This document shows positions 1-11,900 of a stretch of DNA of 64,000 nt, in pieces. Within the stretch, counting starts at the first letter, position 1. Every line of letters begins with the position of its first letter. Source of the stretch: Phoronis australis (Eukaryota > Phoronida > Phoronidae); NCBI GenBank assembly GCA_002633005.1, contig NMRA01000301.1:213202-277201 (forward strand), in the 5' to 3' direction. The translations under genes and the position numbers were made by a program. The notes beneath the pieces were generated by a model. The model was given only the letters and a program-made list of their open reading frames with translations, did not search any database and had not been told where the DNA came from.

Positions 1-278
1 ACCAAATTTCATGAAAATCCGTTCAGGACTTTTGAAGATACAAAGGTAAGCGTAAAAAACTAAAATTGCCACTAGGGGGCACATCGGTAGTCGGATCCGT
101 CCGAAAGTTCGCACATGCCGTCCCATTCATGAATGGAACATATGTGCCAAATTTCATGAACGTATGTCGAAGGGTTTTGGAGATAGAGCAGCGGACGCCA
201 GACGCCGGACGGACGGACGGACGGACAGAGATGACGGCATAATGCGTCCACATATAAATATGTGGGCGCATAAAAATT
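1..278. repeat. 3' end of a dispersed repeat family
   Basis: This stretch closely matches 46130-46375 inside the SSNA1 gene: the same order of a 'CCACTAGGGGGCA' block, a block rich in ATGCCGTCCCA, and a tail made of a GGAC microsatellite (CGGACGGACGGACGG) and a short hairpin in which a CACATA arm pairs with TATGTG. Here the GGAC run is longer than in the other copy. No coding content is credible; the short reading frames are by-products. The left end of the copy lies outside the window. Confidence 0.8.
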
Positions 279-494
279 GATGTTTTAAAATGAAGGACTC
301 CCATGCAATAACTGTCAAAGGATGATAAAGGAAGTTACCATGAAAAAGTTTTGGTGTTTATTGATATAATTCAGGTTTGAGGAGCAATTGCTTAAATATA
401 TGACAAAAGTAGAGATGGAAAAGGCTGGTGGCACTCAAATAAAACTTTCCGATATTATAATCTATGATCTTTTCATCAAAAGTTAAACAAAATT

Positions 495-1184
495 TTGAAG
501 ATGTGTTACATTTGCAATGGTAAGGCTGAGAGTGCAGTCAAGGTGATTAAATCACTTCTTAAGAAGTGTGATGACGTAAACCTAGCACTATTAATGTATC
601 GAAACACTCCTCAGCAGGGACATGATTTGAGCTCTGCTCTGCGATGTTTGGGAAGGCGTTTACGCAGTATACTCCCAATTCACCCGTCTTTGCTCAAGCA
701 AGATTGTCATGATCTTGTCTCGTCCTGCATTGACAAAAAACGATTAAAGTCCCAAGCAACTTATGACCGAAATGCTCGTAGTGTCCCTTCTCTCAGTGTT
801 GGTGAAAACGTTTATGCCAAACCGCCCCCTCATCTGAAACACAGGCCCTGGTATTTTGGTAAAATCGTTGATAGAAGTAACGCCCGCTCCTATGTTGTAA
901 GGACGCCATTTTGCTACTTGCGGAGGTCTCGGGCACATTTACGCACTGCTCCTACAAGGTCAGAGGTGCCACAGGTGCCGCCAGACAGTTTTACTTCGCC
1001 AGTAGTCTGTTCTCCCGCTAGTCCGCCTGTAGATGGTACCACTATAGTTTCTCAACCAGACAGTCTGTCTGTGTCTCGCACACCCTTACCTGTCCCGGAC
1101 GTCCCAAGTGTGGTTAAGTCGACTACTCAATATGTTACTCGTTCTGGTAGGGTTGTGGTTCCTCCAAAGCGTTTAGATTTGTGA
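495..1184 (+). mobile_element. 5'-truncated Ty3/gypsy Pol, integrase C-terminal part
   Basis: The 229-codon frame reads through the end of a retrotransposon integrase. NGKAESAVK near residue 8 is the end of the catalytic core, with the third catalytic acid as the E. ALLMYRNTPQQG near residue 32 is the conserved helix after it, and the frame ends in TRSGRVVVPPKRLDL, the usual Pol tail of this group. Gag, protease, reverse transcriptase, RNase H and most of the integrase are missing upstream, so this is a dead fragment. It is followed by a purine-rich tract (GGGGAGG, about 1302-1308) and a sequence starting TGTTAATG, which suits a 3' LTR. It could belong to a larger element whose 5' part was deleted rather than never inserted. 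Confidence 0.85.
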
Positions 1185-1308
1185 CCTGTTGTTAGGTACT
1201 TACCCTTATGGCGAGGCCATGTTCATTACATGTAGTTTAAGGTTTCTCATGTTCTTGTCCTCTTATCTGTCATTTTTTTCTTGTTTTGCTTTGTTAAAAC
1301 AGGGGAGG

Positions 1309-1622
1309 TGTTAATGTGTGCGATGCTCGCCAGGTGGCAGCATCTCTCAGTGTGTTTGGTGCGGGATCGTTACGAATGATAAATATAGTTGATTGCTAAG
1401 AACACGTTGCTTGTCTGATACAAATCAACTATAACACTTTGAATTATGTTCATAGTTATACCTGTCTCTGACACACTCCTTTTGCTGCCTTTTTATGGAT
1501 ATAAATATAGTTGATTGCTAAGAACACGTTGCTTGTCTGATACAAATCAACTATAACACTTTGAATTATGTTCATAGTTATACCTGTCTCTGACACACTC
1601 CTTTTGCTGCCTTTTTATGGAT
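1309..1622 (+). repeat. Probable 3' LTR start with a 122-bp tandem duplication
   Basis: The sequence follows a purine-rich tract and starts with TGTT, as expected of an LTR behind the gypsy fragment. Within it 1379-1500 is repeated almost exactly at 1501-1622 (period 122 bases). The near identity of the two copies points to a recent duplication. I cannot define the LTR's right end, because no 5' LTR is present for comparison. Confidence 0.6.
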
Positions 1623-1877
1623 ATCATTATTCCTCGGTTTCACCGGATACTTTCAAAAGTCTATTGTAAACTCCACAACCATGATTAAGTTGGATCTGAA
1701 ATTGAGATGAACCATTAAAATCACACTACCCCATGAATGACAATATAGAAATATCAAAAGAGCATCACCATAAGCTACGACGACAATAATTTTAAACAAT
1801 TCTCAAACAACTGCACGCTGCACATTTTTATCAGAAACATTCTTTCAATGCTACCTGATTCTGTGAGCAACTTAAGC

Positions 1878-2067
1878 CATGAGAATGTCAAAACAGCACC
1901 ACCTTATGTCACGAGAAGGTCAAAATGAGGGCACCTTATGCCATGAGAAAGTCAAAATGGGAGCACCTTTATGTCATGAGGATATCAAAACGGGAGCACC
2001 TTTTGTCACGAGAGTGTCAAAGTGGGAGTGCCTTATGCTACGAGAATATACAATGGGAGCACCTTTA
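1878..2067. repeat. Minisatellite, about six units of 32-33 bp
   Basis: Units begin at about 1878, 1910, 1942, 1975, 2007 and 2039. Each has the form CAYGAGAANGTCAAAATGGG followed by AGCACCTTATG with few differences. Directly after it a second short duplication built on GCACTGAAAAAAGT occurs twice (about 2081 and 2133). The two overlapping reading frames here are repeat artefacts. Confidence 0.85.
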
Positions 2068-2171
2068 CATGGGTGGCGCAGCACTGAAAAAAGTTGGGAG
2101 CTATAGCCCCCGAGCCCCCCTGTGGCTGTGGTGCACTGAAAAAAGTGGGGTTATAGTCCCCAGCCCCCTTA

Positions 2172-3072
2172 GGAAATGACCATCGCCTCTGTTGGCCCGA
2201 AGCAGAGGCGATGCAGAGGCTTTTCGGCGAATTATGCCTCGCACCGACTAAACCATCAAAGTCACGTTGTTATAAATACCTTTTGCGCATAGAGGAACAC
2301 CTCAGGAGGTTGTCAATGTGTTTAATTCCTTCCAACTCGAACAAATACTCCTATTAACAAACTTTTTCTTAGAGCAGTCCCTATTTCAGTTCCCAAAATC
2401 GTGAAATCAAAATTTTTGTACTGCGCACGCTCCAATTTTTACCGTGCTGGCTAGGTGATGTGACTTCATCACCTCAATTTTTAAATAGGCCAAAGGTGAG
2501 CCATTGCGGTCTTGTCAGTCAAATGTTTGTTTCCAAAATGCCACCACTTATACTTGTCTTTAATTGGCATTAATTGAAACTGTTTGTATTTCAATAAATT
2601 ATTGTTTGTATTTGATAAAAATAAATGCTGTTGATATGACATTTAATAGTCTTTGTGCACATATTTGACATTTTAATGTTTAACAACATGGCAAATGCAC
2701 GGCTGGTTCCCGGCAGCACGTACGCAAAGGGCGGGAACTTCAGCTTTCAAAGTTCGCCGGTAGGATCGCAACTTCTAACCTTCGGCCTGGTTAAAAAAAA
2801 TGAAAATTTTGATTTCACGATTTTGGGAACTGAAATAGGGACTGCTCGAAGAAAAAGTTTCATAACGGGAGTATTTGTTCGAGTTGGAAGAACTTAAACA
2901 CATCGACAACCTCCTAAGGTGTTCGTCTATGCGCAAAAGGTAGTTATAACAACGTGGCTTTGATGGTTAAGTCGGTGCGAGGCATAATTCGCCGAAAAGC
3001 TTCCGGCGTACAGCGCGCCTATAGCCTCTACATCGCCTCTGGTTCGGGCCAACAGAGGCGATGGTCATTGCC
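2172..3072. mobile_element. 901-bp foldback DNA element with TA target site
   Basis: Left arm (2172 to about 2420) and right arm (about 2800 to 3072) are inverted copies. The left end GGAAATGACCATCGCC pairs with the right end GGCGATGGTCATTGCC, and a TA dinucleotide flanks both sides (2170-2171 and 3073-3074). Each end holds its own smaller hairpin (CATCGCCTCT against AGAGGCGATG), so the element is a palindrome with palindromic tips. No transposase is visible, so it is a non-autonomous element. The TA target would suit a Tc1/mariner-like or related superfamily, but that is inference. The short frames inside (for example 2655-2897) lie in the arms and look non-coding. Confidence 0.85.
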
Positions 3073-3169
3073 TANGACAGGGGTCCCAGATTTTGATAGA
3101 AGAGACTGTCAGGTTCTTAAATTTGTGGTTAGAATGTAGTATGCTCTGATACATCAGTCACCGATTTAA

Positions 3170-4514
3170 AGGCTAAGGGCGCCGCTAAGGCAACCTTTTT
3201 TCATGTCATTTTTAGCAAAAATAAGGTTCGTTGATTATCCGAGACATATTTTGCGCTTATTTACTGCTTTTCGTAATTTAATTAAGTACTTGCCGTCTAC
3301 TCCGGAAGGGACGTTTTGGGAGGCAAGAATTTCGCGCCAATTTCTTTTCATATAGTCTGACTGTGAGAGCAGTCGAGTCAGTCATTGTTCTACCTCGGTT
3401 GTGATAAGTTCGGACGTCGTTTGCTTTTGCTTACGAGTCAGTCAACATGCCACGCTGTTGCTGCGTACTGGGGTGTACTCATTATCGTCTCACGTACAGA
3501 GGAAGAACTGTCCCACTTGCCTAAGTGTCCCGCGACACGCTCCCACTGGAGGGGGATCTGAGCACCCAAACTGCTTACATCCCGCCGTGTGACTCCCGTG
3601 CCACACACCTTGGCACCTTCCAAATAGCTCCAATACAAGTCCACAATAAACTTATCAAACTTAGGCTCACCGATCTGTTCATTCGATGACGAACTGTCCT
3701 CTTCACTGGGTGTTGAACTGGGCCTGTATTCACTCCCACTACTCAACATCGCTGCAGGGCTGCTTACAGGCTCTGGGCTAGAGACAACAGCACAGCGCGA
3801 ATCACTGCTAGTTCCCGGAATTGCACGCAATGGGGTGCGTTCGGAGGCACGCGTAACAGTAAATGAAGTGCCTTCAGTCACTGTATATAGTGGCCACAGC
3901 TCGCGAGACTTCTCGCTTCAAAAACGCACTTCTCGGGATTGGCGATGGGGCACTACCGGGAATCAACAGCGACGGTGTGGTGCCCTTCTTCAGGCGTTGT
4001 TTCACAGGGACCTTCATCAATTCAGCGTACATATCTCTGTCGTAATCTGACGGCAGAAAATGCTTGCCACACACTCGGTAACCATCCATTGCTTTGTACG
4101 TTGCGTGGACGGGTAGCGCTGCGTTCTTCACATGAACGAGCTAGCCAAGTACGGCGAAGTGTGTCATCCTTCGGAAAGCGACGCAAGGTTCCCAAAGCGC
4201 GTGTGAGACGATAATGAGTATATCCCGGCACGCAGCAACAGCGTGGCATGTTGACTGACTCGTAAACAAAAGCAAACGACGACCGAACTTATCACAAACG
4301 AGGTAGAACAATGACTGACTCGACAGCTCTCACTGTCAGACTATAATGAAAAGAAATTGGCGCGAAACTCTTGCCTCCCAAAACGTCACTTCCGGAGTAG
4401 AGGACGAGAAATTAATCAAATTAAGAAAAGCTGTAATTAAGTGAAAAATGTGTCTGGGATAATCAACGAACCTTATTTTTGCTAAAAGTGACATGAAAAA
4501 GGTTGCTTTTGCCT
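3170..4514 (-). mobile_element. Kolobok-like THAP transposon remnant with TTAA duplication
   Basis: The element is bounded by TTAA on both sides (3166-3169 and 4515-4518) and by inverted arms of more than 300 bp (3170-3493 and 4203-4514). The ends read AGGC and GCCT. THAP domain plus TTAA target duplication is the signature of the Kolobok superfamily; that assignment is from family knowledge. The right arm contains the start of a THAP protein on the minus strand, and the left arm carries an inverted copy of the same start. Most of the transposase is gone. A longer relative lies at 21082-22553. Confidence 0.8.
3438..4249 (-). pseudogene. Broken THAP-domain transposase, N-terminal part
   Basis: Read from 4249 downwards, the protein opens with MPRCCCVPGYTHYRLT, continues with an FPKDDTLRRTW segment, then breaks by an indel near 4130-4145. 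It resumes as KNAALPVHATYKAM and the Cys-Gly-Lys-His-Phe motif that supplies the last zinc ligands. Compared with the relative at 22288, one zinc ligand is changed (GCT to GYT, Cys10 to Tyr). A second frame change near 3880 leads into a Ser-rich linker and a KFIVDLYWSY segment, after which the element is joined to its own inverted 5' end. The THAP fold binds DNA at transposon ends; this copy cannot encode a working one. Confidence 0.8.
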
Positions 4515-4640
4515 TTAAATCTAAACTACGTTACCTACCATTCTTCTGGAGTGTAAAAATCAAGAAATTTCCACTATCAGATCTAATCTAGAATCACGCT
4601 CGATTAAACTTGTCAAGCAAGCCTTTTGTGTACACAATAC

Positions 4641-5277
4641 TGTTGTATTACTGCAGGTTCACCAGCTAGGCCTCTAGAAGCACTCACCAGTTAAAACACA
4701 GCTACTCAAGCTTCAGTAAAACCCAATCCAGGTGCCCATCCCGGACAGCCCGATTGCTTGCTGAAAGACTGCAAGCAGGGTTAATCACTTTAAATTATTT
4801 ATCTCAAACAAAACGTCCAACGTCATGTCTGTTTATGCTTTATCCAGTGCTGCGAAGCCTTGACTTGTGATGAACTTCTGAGACACTATCAGCAACTGTT
4901 ACAGTACTCACTGATTCAATCACCTGCTGTCTTTATAGCTCAGGCTCTCTCTTGGCTATATCTGTAACTGCTGATTCTCTTCGGTGCCACTCAACTGTAA
5001 CTCTCTTTTAACTAACTTTAACTGACTTTCAACTCTAAGTCACTTTTAACTTTTTACTGTCATAAACCCGTTCTTGGGTATTTATAGACTCATGCAATGT
5101 TCTTACCTAGAACTTTTCACAAATTCAAACACATTCTAGAACTTTCCGTAATCTACCCAAGGCAGTCATTCTACAAACACATACTGCGCTCTACAATATT
5201 GCAGATTACATCAATCTCTCACATGCGAGAATCTTCTAGAATGTTCCACGGTATTCTTTGGTAAACAAATTACATCA
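4641..5277 (-). repeat. LTR-like repeat, relative of 49011-49464
   Basis: 4641-4810 is the reverse complement of 49110-49464 over a stretch containing TGTTGTATTAC, a CTCAAGCTTC block and CCAATCCAGGTGCCC. The rest up to about 5277 resembles LTR regulatory sequence with repeated TCTAGAA boxes but has no counterpart in the shorter copy. I infer a solo LTR on the minus strand. The outer boundary near 5277 is a guess, and no target duplication was found. Confidence 0.5.
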
Positions 5278-5988
5278 TCACTGTTTGGACCTCATGGATC
5301 ATGCCCATCAATATCTATCTGCCAACCTGAGTACAAAAAGAACAATAGAACAACATAAAACTGTCAGTCCACTTCTAACAGTCCTTATCTCTGATTGCTT
5401 GTCCAAATTACTTAGAAACACAAGTTATAATAGCAACTATGAAGTAGCTGATTGAAAATCTCCAAATGTTTTGGGAATGAGTTTTGTGGCAAAAATGACC
5501 TGCTGCAAAACAGTGAACCGTATCCAGTGGGAGGCATGTCATTAAGGCAAAGGTCACCTACCTAGTTACAGAATTTTTAATGTTTCACATTTACAAGTTG
5601 TCAGTGAATACAGCTGCACTGAAGCATGGATAATATGGCATTGCCATTTGGTTTCTGTGATACATTAGCATAAGTTAGGAGCATGCATATACATTCTTCA
5701 ATCAGACTGGGCTCAAAATGTTGGGGTGTGTGCGTGAAGCATTGACTTCAGCGACTGTGAACTGTTTGGACATAACTCACTTCTGAGTAAAGAAACAAGT
5801 TGAAACTAGTTATAGTTATAGTGGTCTAAATTAAAAATTTGGGTCTTTGGGTGAAGGCTGGTTCTACTATGAACCCATGCACTGCTCAGCCTAATTGCAT
5901 TGGGACAAAAAATCTCTCAATCCCCTGTTCGATACTAATGACCTGTAGATATGCAACTCTCATGTGAACATTTTACATTCTGTTTCAG
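5278..5988. other. Upstream region of the nucleoside hydrolase gene
   Basis: No gene, clear repeat or CpG-rich promoter is seen. The stretch ends in a 3' splice site (TGTTTCAG at 5981-5988), so it is probably the end of an intron in the 5' untranslated region, and the true promoter lies further upstream and was not located. Confidence 0.4.
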
Positions 5989-5999
5989 GCAGTGTTATC

Positions 6000-8900
6000 A
6001 TGTCTTCTGTTACCAAGGGACGCAAGAAATTGATCATTGATACAGACCCGGGATTAGATGACACCCAGGCCATTATGATGGCCTTGTCTGATCCCAGTAC
6101 GGAGGTCATCGCTTTCACAACTGTGTCAGGGAATGTAGGGGTCGAACAGGTCACTAAGAATTTACTGAAGGTCCTGACAGTCTGTGATAGACTGGACGTA
6201 AGTCCTGTTACTGTCTTTGCTCAAAACTGCTCAGTCACCAACTCCCTGCCAACTGGTAATTATTAGAGGTGGCTTTAAACTGTCTTGTAAGGTGTTTCCA
6301 ACAATGTGCATCTAATTTATTTAAAGCAACAATAGAACCGTCGTTGATTACACAGTAATACTCGAATCTCGCTGAATTTACCCACAATGTCGTAACATCT
6401 TTCAGCCACATTTGGTACCTCATTGTCGTGCCATTGGAGTTGACATGTTATTTCATTGGTGTCTGATTCTTTATAAGTTTTTCTTGGTTGCATTATTCCA
6501 TTTGGCCTTCCAAAGTATTCTGCTGCCCTAAGGGCTGGAACTCCGACATAAGAAAGTTTGATAAACTGAATGTGGGATGTGAAAATTTTCACCTTCCTGA
6601 CATCAATGAGAGAGACACGAAAATGTGCCTGATTTTCAAAATGAGGTCACGCGCTTTCTTAACTCCGGGACAAAGGAGAGTTCTTCTGCCATGTAATCCA
6701 GGACGGCCCTATTAACCGCCTTCCATCAGAAAAAAACAACCTTTGATTTAGAGCACTTTTTATTATTGCGGCATGTCATTTTATGTACTGGGCATGGTCA
6801 CAATAAATGATTAGCTGTTCGTTCATTACAAGTTTAAAAATCACAGCTGAATAAGGAACAGGTTGAACGAGACCAATTCTTTATCGGTTAGTGTCTTAAA
6901 TCAGAAATCTGCTTCTTTGATGGAAAGCACTTCACTTCAACATGCATTTACTTATTACCCGTTTTTGAAGTTGGACTTCAGTGTTTTTCAATGTCAGTTG
7001 TTTAACTCGTGTTTGTTTATAACTGACCAAATTTCTTGCAATTAGGTACCGTATTCGCCCTAATAAGTGCCCAGGGTGCTTAGAAAAATTCACTTTAGAA
7101 AGGGGAGCCCAAAAGCGGTTGAAACCCGGTCTCCGAAACAGGTGAAATCATAGGCGAGAATTCTTCAAATTTACGCTCTGTGACACATCTGTAACCTATG
7201 ACAGAGTTTCTACAAAATTGCGGTTTATTGCTATCAAACTTTGTTGTTAAATTATGAGCATTTTTCAGAAAATTGCACTGCCAAGAAATTGCCAACTGAT
7301 GCGTCGCTGCCTTGCGATCGCCGATAGGTCAACTTGAATTCGTGAGTAAAAATATAGTTTCGACTCGACAAATTACCTGAAGTCCCCCTTAAAGGAGAAT
7401 ACCACCAGATTTTTTTACCGTCTTAATCGGTCTATATCCACATCGCCTCCCATATAGTTGACCTCACCTTGCCGAGAGGTGTTGCGTTAACCTGTAAGGA
7501 AGGTGAGAAGCGACACAGCGACGTTAGTGGTTCGTCTGAAGAATGGATGTCGCTATATTGCGGTGCATCCGTTCTCGCTTGTCCGAACTATGAAGTTGCG
7601 AAGAAAGCGGGTATATCGTTTTTTACTTCCTCGAGAGCCCGAAATGCTTAGGAAGTGGTTCGCGGCAGTGAAGAATGAAAGGTATGCTGTTAATAACAAG
7701 TATGAGGCCGTGAAACATCTCCGTGTCTGGCCAGCATTTCATCGACAGTGATTTCTCTGTCAAATTCTGGCTTACCAAATAACTATCCATACGTTCCGTT
7801 GCCTATGCATGTTCACGACACCTCTCTAGTATTTCCTGATCAGTGTATTCCGGTTCGAAATGATAGCCTGTGAAACCTAACGATATGACCCGTGAAGTGT
7901 TCGTTGGATGAGCTCTTGACTAAGTCGGGATTGGCGCCGGTCGAGTTGCCATGTTCTGTTTCAAAATGAATTATTCTCATCCTAAAATGATCCTAACCAA
8001 TGCTTATATGAAACTGAAACAAAGTCTGTCTCATTAGATACAATGTGTAATGCCTTGAAGTGCTGGTGGGTGCAGATGTTTTGAGAAGCCAGCAATGAAT
8101 AAACCACTGCGTTAGGCTACAGGCTTTTGATGCCGGCATTGAAAGGTAATTAACCGGGCACCGAGGCCGTGGGAGCGCATGCTAATTCAGTGTTTGCTGA
8201 CAGAAAGCTGTTGTGAGACAATTATTCGATTTTATATGCTATTGTCACATGTTAGGGGAATCTTTATTTAGAAATACAACCTTTGCCTTGACGGTCTGTG
8301 GAAGGGGAACTTCGCAGCCTCCAACAAGTATGTAGATTTTCAGTTTCGTGGCTAATTCCACATAAATAATTACGTGCACATTATTTCTTTGACTCACTGT
8401 TGTAGTCTTCGTGACTGAAGTTGTAGTTTCCAACTCAAGCTGGTTTATGTTTGTGCCAGTCCCGGCGGCCGCGACGGGCCTAATCGGGTTCCGAGCCACT
8501 GGCCAGGATAACAAGTGTTTTGTGTGTTTAGAACTAGAAAAGTCACAGGTATAAACAATACTAAGTACTCCTGTCTGTATTTCACGGAAGAGTACTTTGA
8601 ATATATCTCTGAACAGACCCCAAACTCTTGCTACAGCATTACCCTTGGTAAATTGGCCTGCCGAACTTTGTACGCTACAGTGTGTCCAAATACCAGTAAA
8701 CCCATAACAGCGCAATAAAACAACACACTTTTATAAGAACTCGGTGTATTTTTAATGGTTTTACATCGAAGTTTGATGATTTATTGGTGTTAAACAATGA
8801 ATTCAAGCGATAAGCTGACACCACTAACCCGTGTTGTGAACTGCTGAACAGACTGCGTGTGAAACCAATTACGTCATTGGATAATTTCAACACCTCCATC

Positions 8901-11900
8901 TACCGTCAGGTGTCAGGTAACGCAACCGAACATGCCGTTATCAAGTAAAACTACTCAATTCAAATTGATATAAAATAGGTTGTTTTTTGGGTGGCATTCT
9001 CCTTTAAGTTTTCAAAATAGCGTCCCTAAGATTTTTAAGTTCCTGTGGTGTCTGGATTAACAGCATATTAAGTCCAGATCTGCACTAGATTGTACTCCGC
9101 AACACGAGAAAAATCTCAGGACGAACACACATGTTGTGATCATGTGATGTTTGTTTTGAAGTTCGTCTGCGTATTGTGTGAGTGAGCGAACACGTGCGTG
9201 TCATCCGAAGGGAGTGCATTTGCCAGAATAAACGTGATGTAACGATCTAGGTGTTCGTAACTAAGGAAATTAACACAAGCAGTAAAGCAGAACGTGTTTT
9301 ATTTAGCACTTGATCTCATCTGCTAAAAACATTTGAGAATTGTCTTGGTAAGGTCGATGTCATTGAGTCGCCGGGTGACTGGATGCGTGTCAGTCTAACA
9401 GTTATTTTTCGGGAGATTCGGGGGTGTAAGGGTGCGGAAGTGTTCATTATAGTGGGTCATTTTGACTTAAAAAACACCAAGTATGACTAATTTAATAATT
9501 CCCCCTTAAAAATAAGGTTTTTTACAGTATTAGAAACTTTTGGAAATAAGTGCCAGTATTTATTTCTCATTGATGCTATGTTACCCGTTTCATTAATGGA
9601 TAGTACCCGAAGACTAATCTTCGATAACAGGTACTTGTAGCGGGCGTTTCCTGGCCACGTGCTTTTAACTGAACAAAGGTCATGTTTTTGTTAGTCTTCA
9701 ATTCGCACTTGCGTTCTTTTTGAAGCACTGTGGAAGTGTATAGTTACAGCTAAATGTCGACATCGCGGCGAGGCTCGTGGTCTACAAATTCCGCGCACAA
9801 TGATTTTTACTGGACTATGTGTTCTTATTGATAAATTGAAGACGTTACTGGTAGAATTTTAGAACTGTAGGTAAGGCATTTTTCGCAGGTACACGGCGTT
9901 CATGGACTGGGCGCTTATTTTAGCAAAGTCTGAAAACGCGTTGGGGGTGTGCTTATAGGGCCAATTCGGTATTCAGTTATTGATACTCGTTAGGTGCGTT
10001 TTGCAGATAAAACACTGTGTGGACAGGTCTATGAAGTTGCAGCAATGCTTAAGGGTCGAGTAACAACTCTGCAACTGCGACAAGTCATCACTCAATGGTA
10101 CTGTTGCAGGCAAATCACTAAGTGTGAACAGTCCTTTAGATCTTAAATAAGTGTCTATCTCTAGATACAGGTAATCAAGTCTCTAATTTGTTTGAGTGTC
10201 CTTTTGCGCTTAGATACCAGTTTATAAAGGAGCCACTCACTCCATATTGGGATTTTGCGATGAAAGCTCTTGGTACCATGGCAAGGATGGCTTCGGAGAT
10301 GTAGCAGACGACATTCCAGTGGACATGAGTTTGGTGAAAAGTGAACATGCGGCACAAGCTTTAGTTAATTTAGTGAACAAGATGCCAGGTGAATATTTGA
10401 CGGAATGTGTGGGAACCATACTTGTGTTTGTTTGAATTGGTTGTTTGGCATTGTCAATCTTGGTAGAGAGATGAGTTTTTGCATTAAGTGGCGACTGTGC
10501 CATCTCAAAATATGATCATGTAATGCTGCTTAAATTGTTCATTTGTTCACAATGATACTATATGTCAGGTGACCCTATTCCATCAGTTGTGATCTGCAAA
10601 ACAATTGAAAGTACTACTGTACATATTTGCCAAAAATCCCAAGCAAAACTCTGATTCTGATAGTAGACACAATTTTGTTATATTCTGGATCATTATGAAT
10701 ATTTTTCATTGCCTTAGACTAATAGTTAACTAGATAAAATTATGTTCCCAGTAATGCCTGCGAATTTGCAGGTAGCATTTGGAAGACCATTCCATTGTTA
10801 TCAAAATACTGAGTCGTACATTCAACATTCCAATGTTAATAATGCTCTGCTGTAGCTGCACTGTCAGCTCTACTGTTGAAAGCAAGGAACTTCACAGGCT
10901 CTAGAAATATTCTGCGTAATTAGAGACCCTGGTTCTTCCACGATAAGGGAAACATAGAATTCATGGAATATTGCTTCTTTAGTGAAAGTAAGAGATTAGA
11001 AACAGAATTTAAAGATTATTTCAATACCAAATACCTTGATTCTGATATTTTTGGTGGCTAATTACAAAAAGTTATAAATATTATTCATCAAATTTAACAA
11101 TTTTGGCCATTAATCAATCCATGTTGTTTTGCAGCAAATACATTCAAGCAGTTGTTCATTTTTTTCTGAATGTGGCACCGTTCTTTTTTCCAGTTTTGAG
11201 AAACAATAAACATGACATGCAGTACATTATCGCTAAGCTGAGGCATAACTCTGCAGAAAAACTAAAGCAAATCCCAGATCATTTTGATGTCAGTTACCAC
11301 ATTGAAGTAAAACAGAATTGGCTAATTCACTAAATGAAAAAAATTGTGTTCGCTGAATGGATTTCTCTGTTTTTGAAAATGGAAATTAAACTAGCCAGGG
11401 TCTTTATACCGTAAGGTATTGTTCTTCTTTTGTCTAACTTTTTTGGAAACTAGGCCAGTTATTCCTATTTCCACAACAAAGGACAGTTCAATTTGTTCCA
11501 GTGCTATTGAATTATTAAAAATGACTTCTTTTTGCTTTTTCAATAAAATAGCAATTTAATTAATTTATTTGTTTTCATGATAATTCTTTTCGTCTCTGCA
11601 TAACCCTTGTGATTAACATTCCAGGTGAAATATCATTAGTAACTCTTGGCCCCTTGACTAATGTGGCTCTGGCTATTCGACTAGACCCAACATTTGGCAG
11701 TAAACTCAAAGATTGTTTCATGATGGGTGGAAACATAGAAGGTATTGACTAGCTGAGAAATTAACTGGCATTATCAGATGTTATGAATGTGTTTTATTAT
11801 TAACTTGGAAGGTATTGACTATCTGGAAATTGACTGGCATTATCAGATGCTATCAGTGTGTCTATTAACATACTATTAGAAAATATTAACTGGCTGAGAA

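Larger units (their letters stand above)
7393..9003 (+). mobile_element. Kolobok-like THAP transposon nested in another element
   Basis: TTAA flanks both sides (7389-7392 and 9004-9007), and the ends AGGAGAATACCACC and GGTGGCATTCTCCT are inverted copies with one mismatch. A decayed THAP domain is at 7540-7780 on the plus strand. The ends differ from the AGGCGAAG type at 3170 and 21082, so this is a different family of the same superfamily. The remainder (about 7790-9000) shows no recognisable transposase; a 156-codon minus-strand frame at 8245-8715 is unassigned. Confidence 0.75.
7047..9971. mobile_element. Outer DNA transposon with TACCG ends
   Basis: The left end TACCGTATTCGCCCTAATAA and the right end (reverse complement TACCGAATTGGCCCTATAAG) match at most positions over about 20 bases. 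Several GGGCGCTTAT-like boxes lie just inside the ends. The element sits in intron 1 of the hydrolase gene and is itself interrupted by the THAP element at 7393-9003. No transposase is recognisable in the remaining 1.3 kb (7047-7392 and 9004-9971). A single similar end occurs at 55807. Superfamily not assigned; target duplication unclear. Confidence 0.5.

Noticed and set aside
6198-6266. Extension of hydrolase exon 1 to a later donor at 6256
   Set aside because: The consensus GTAAGT at 6198 joins exon 2 in phase with family sequence (IPVYKGA follows CDRLD); the extension has no similarity and breaks the phase.
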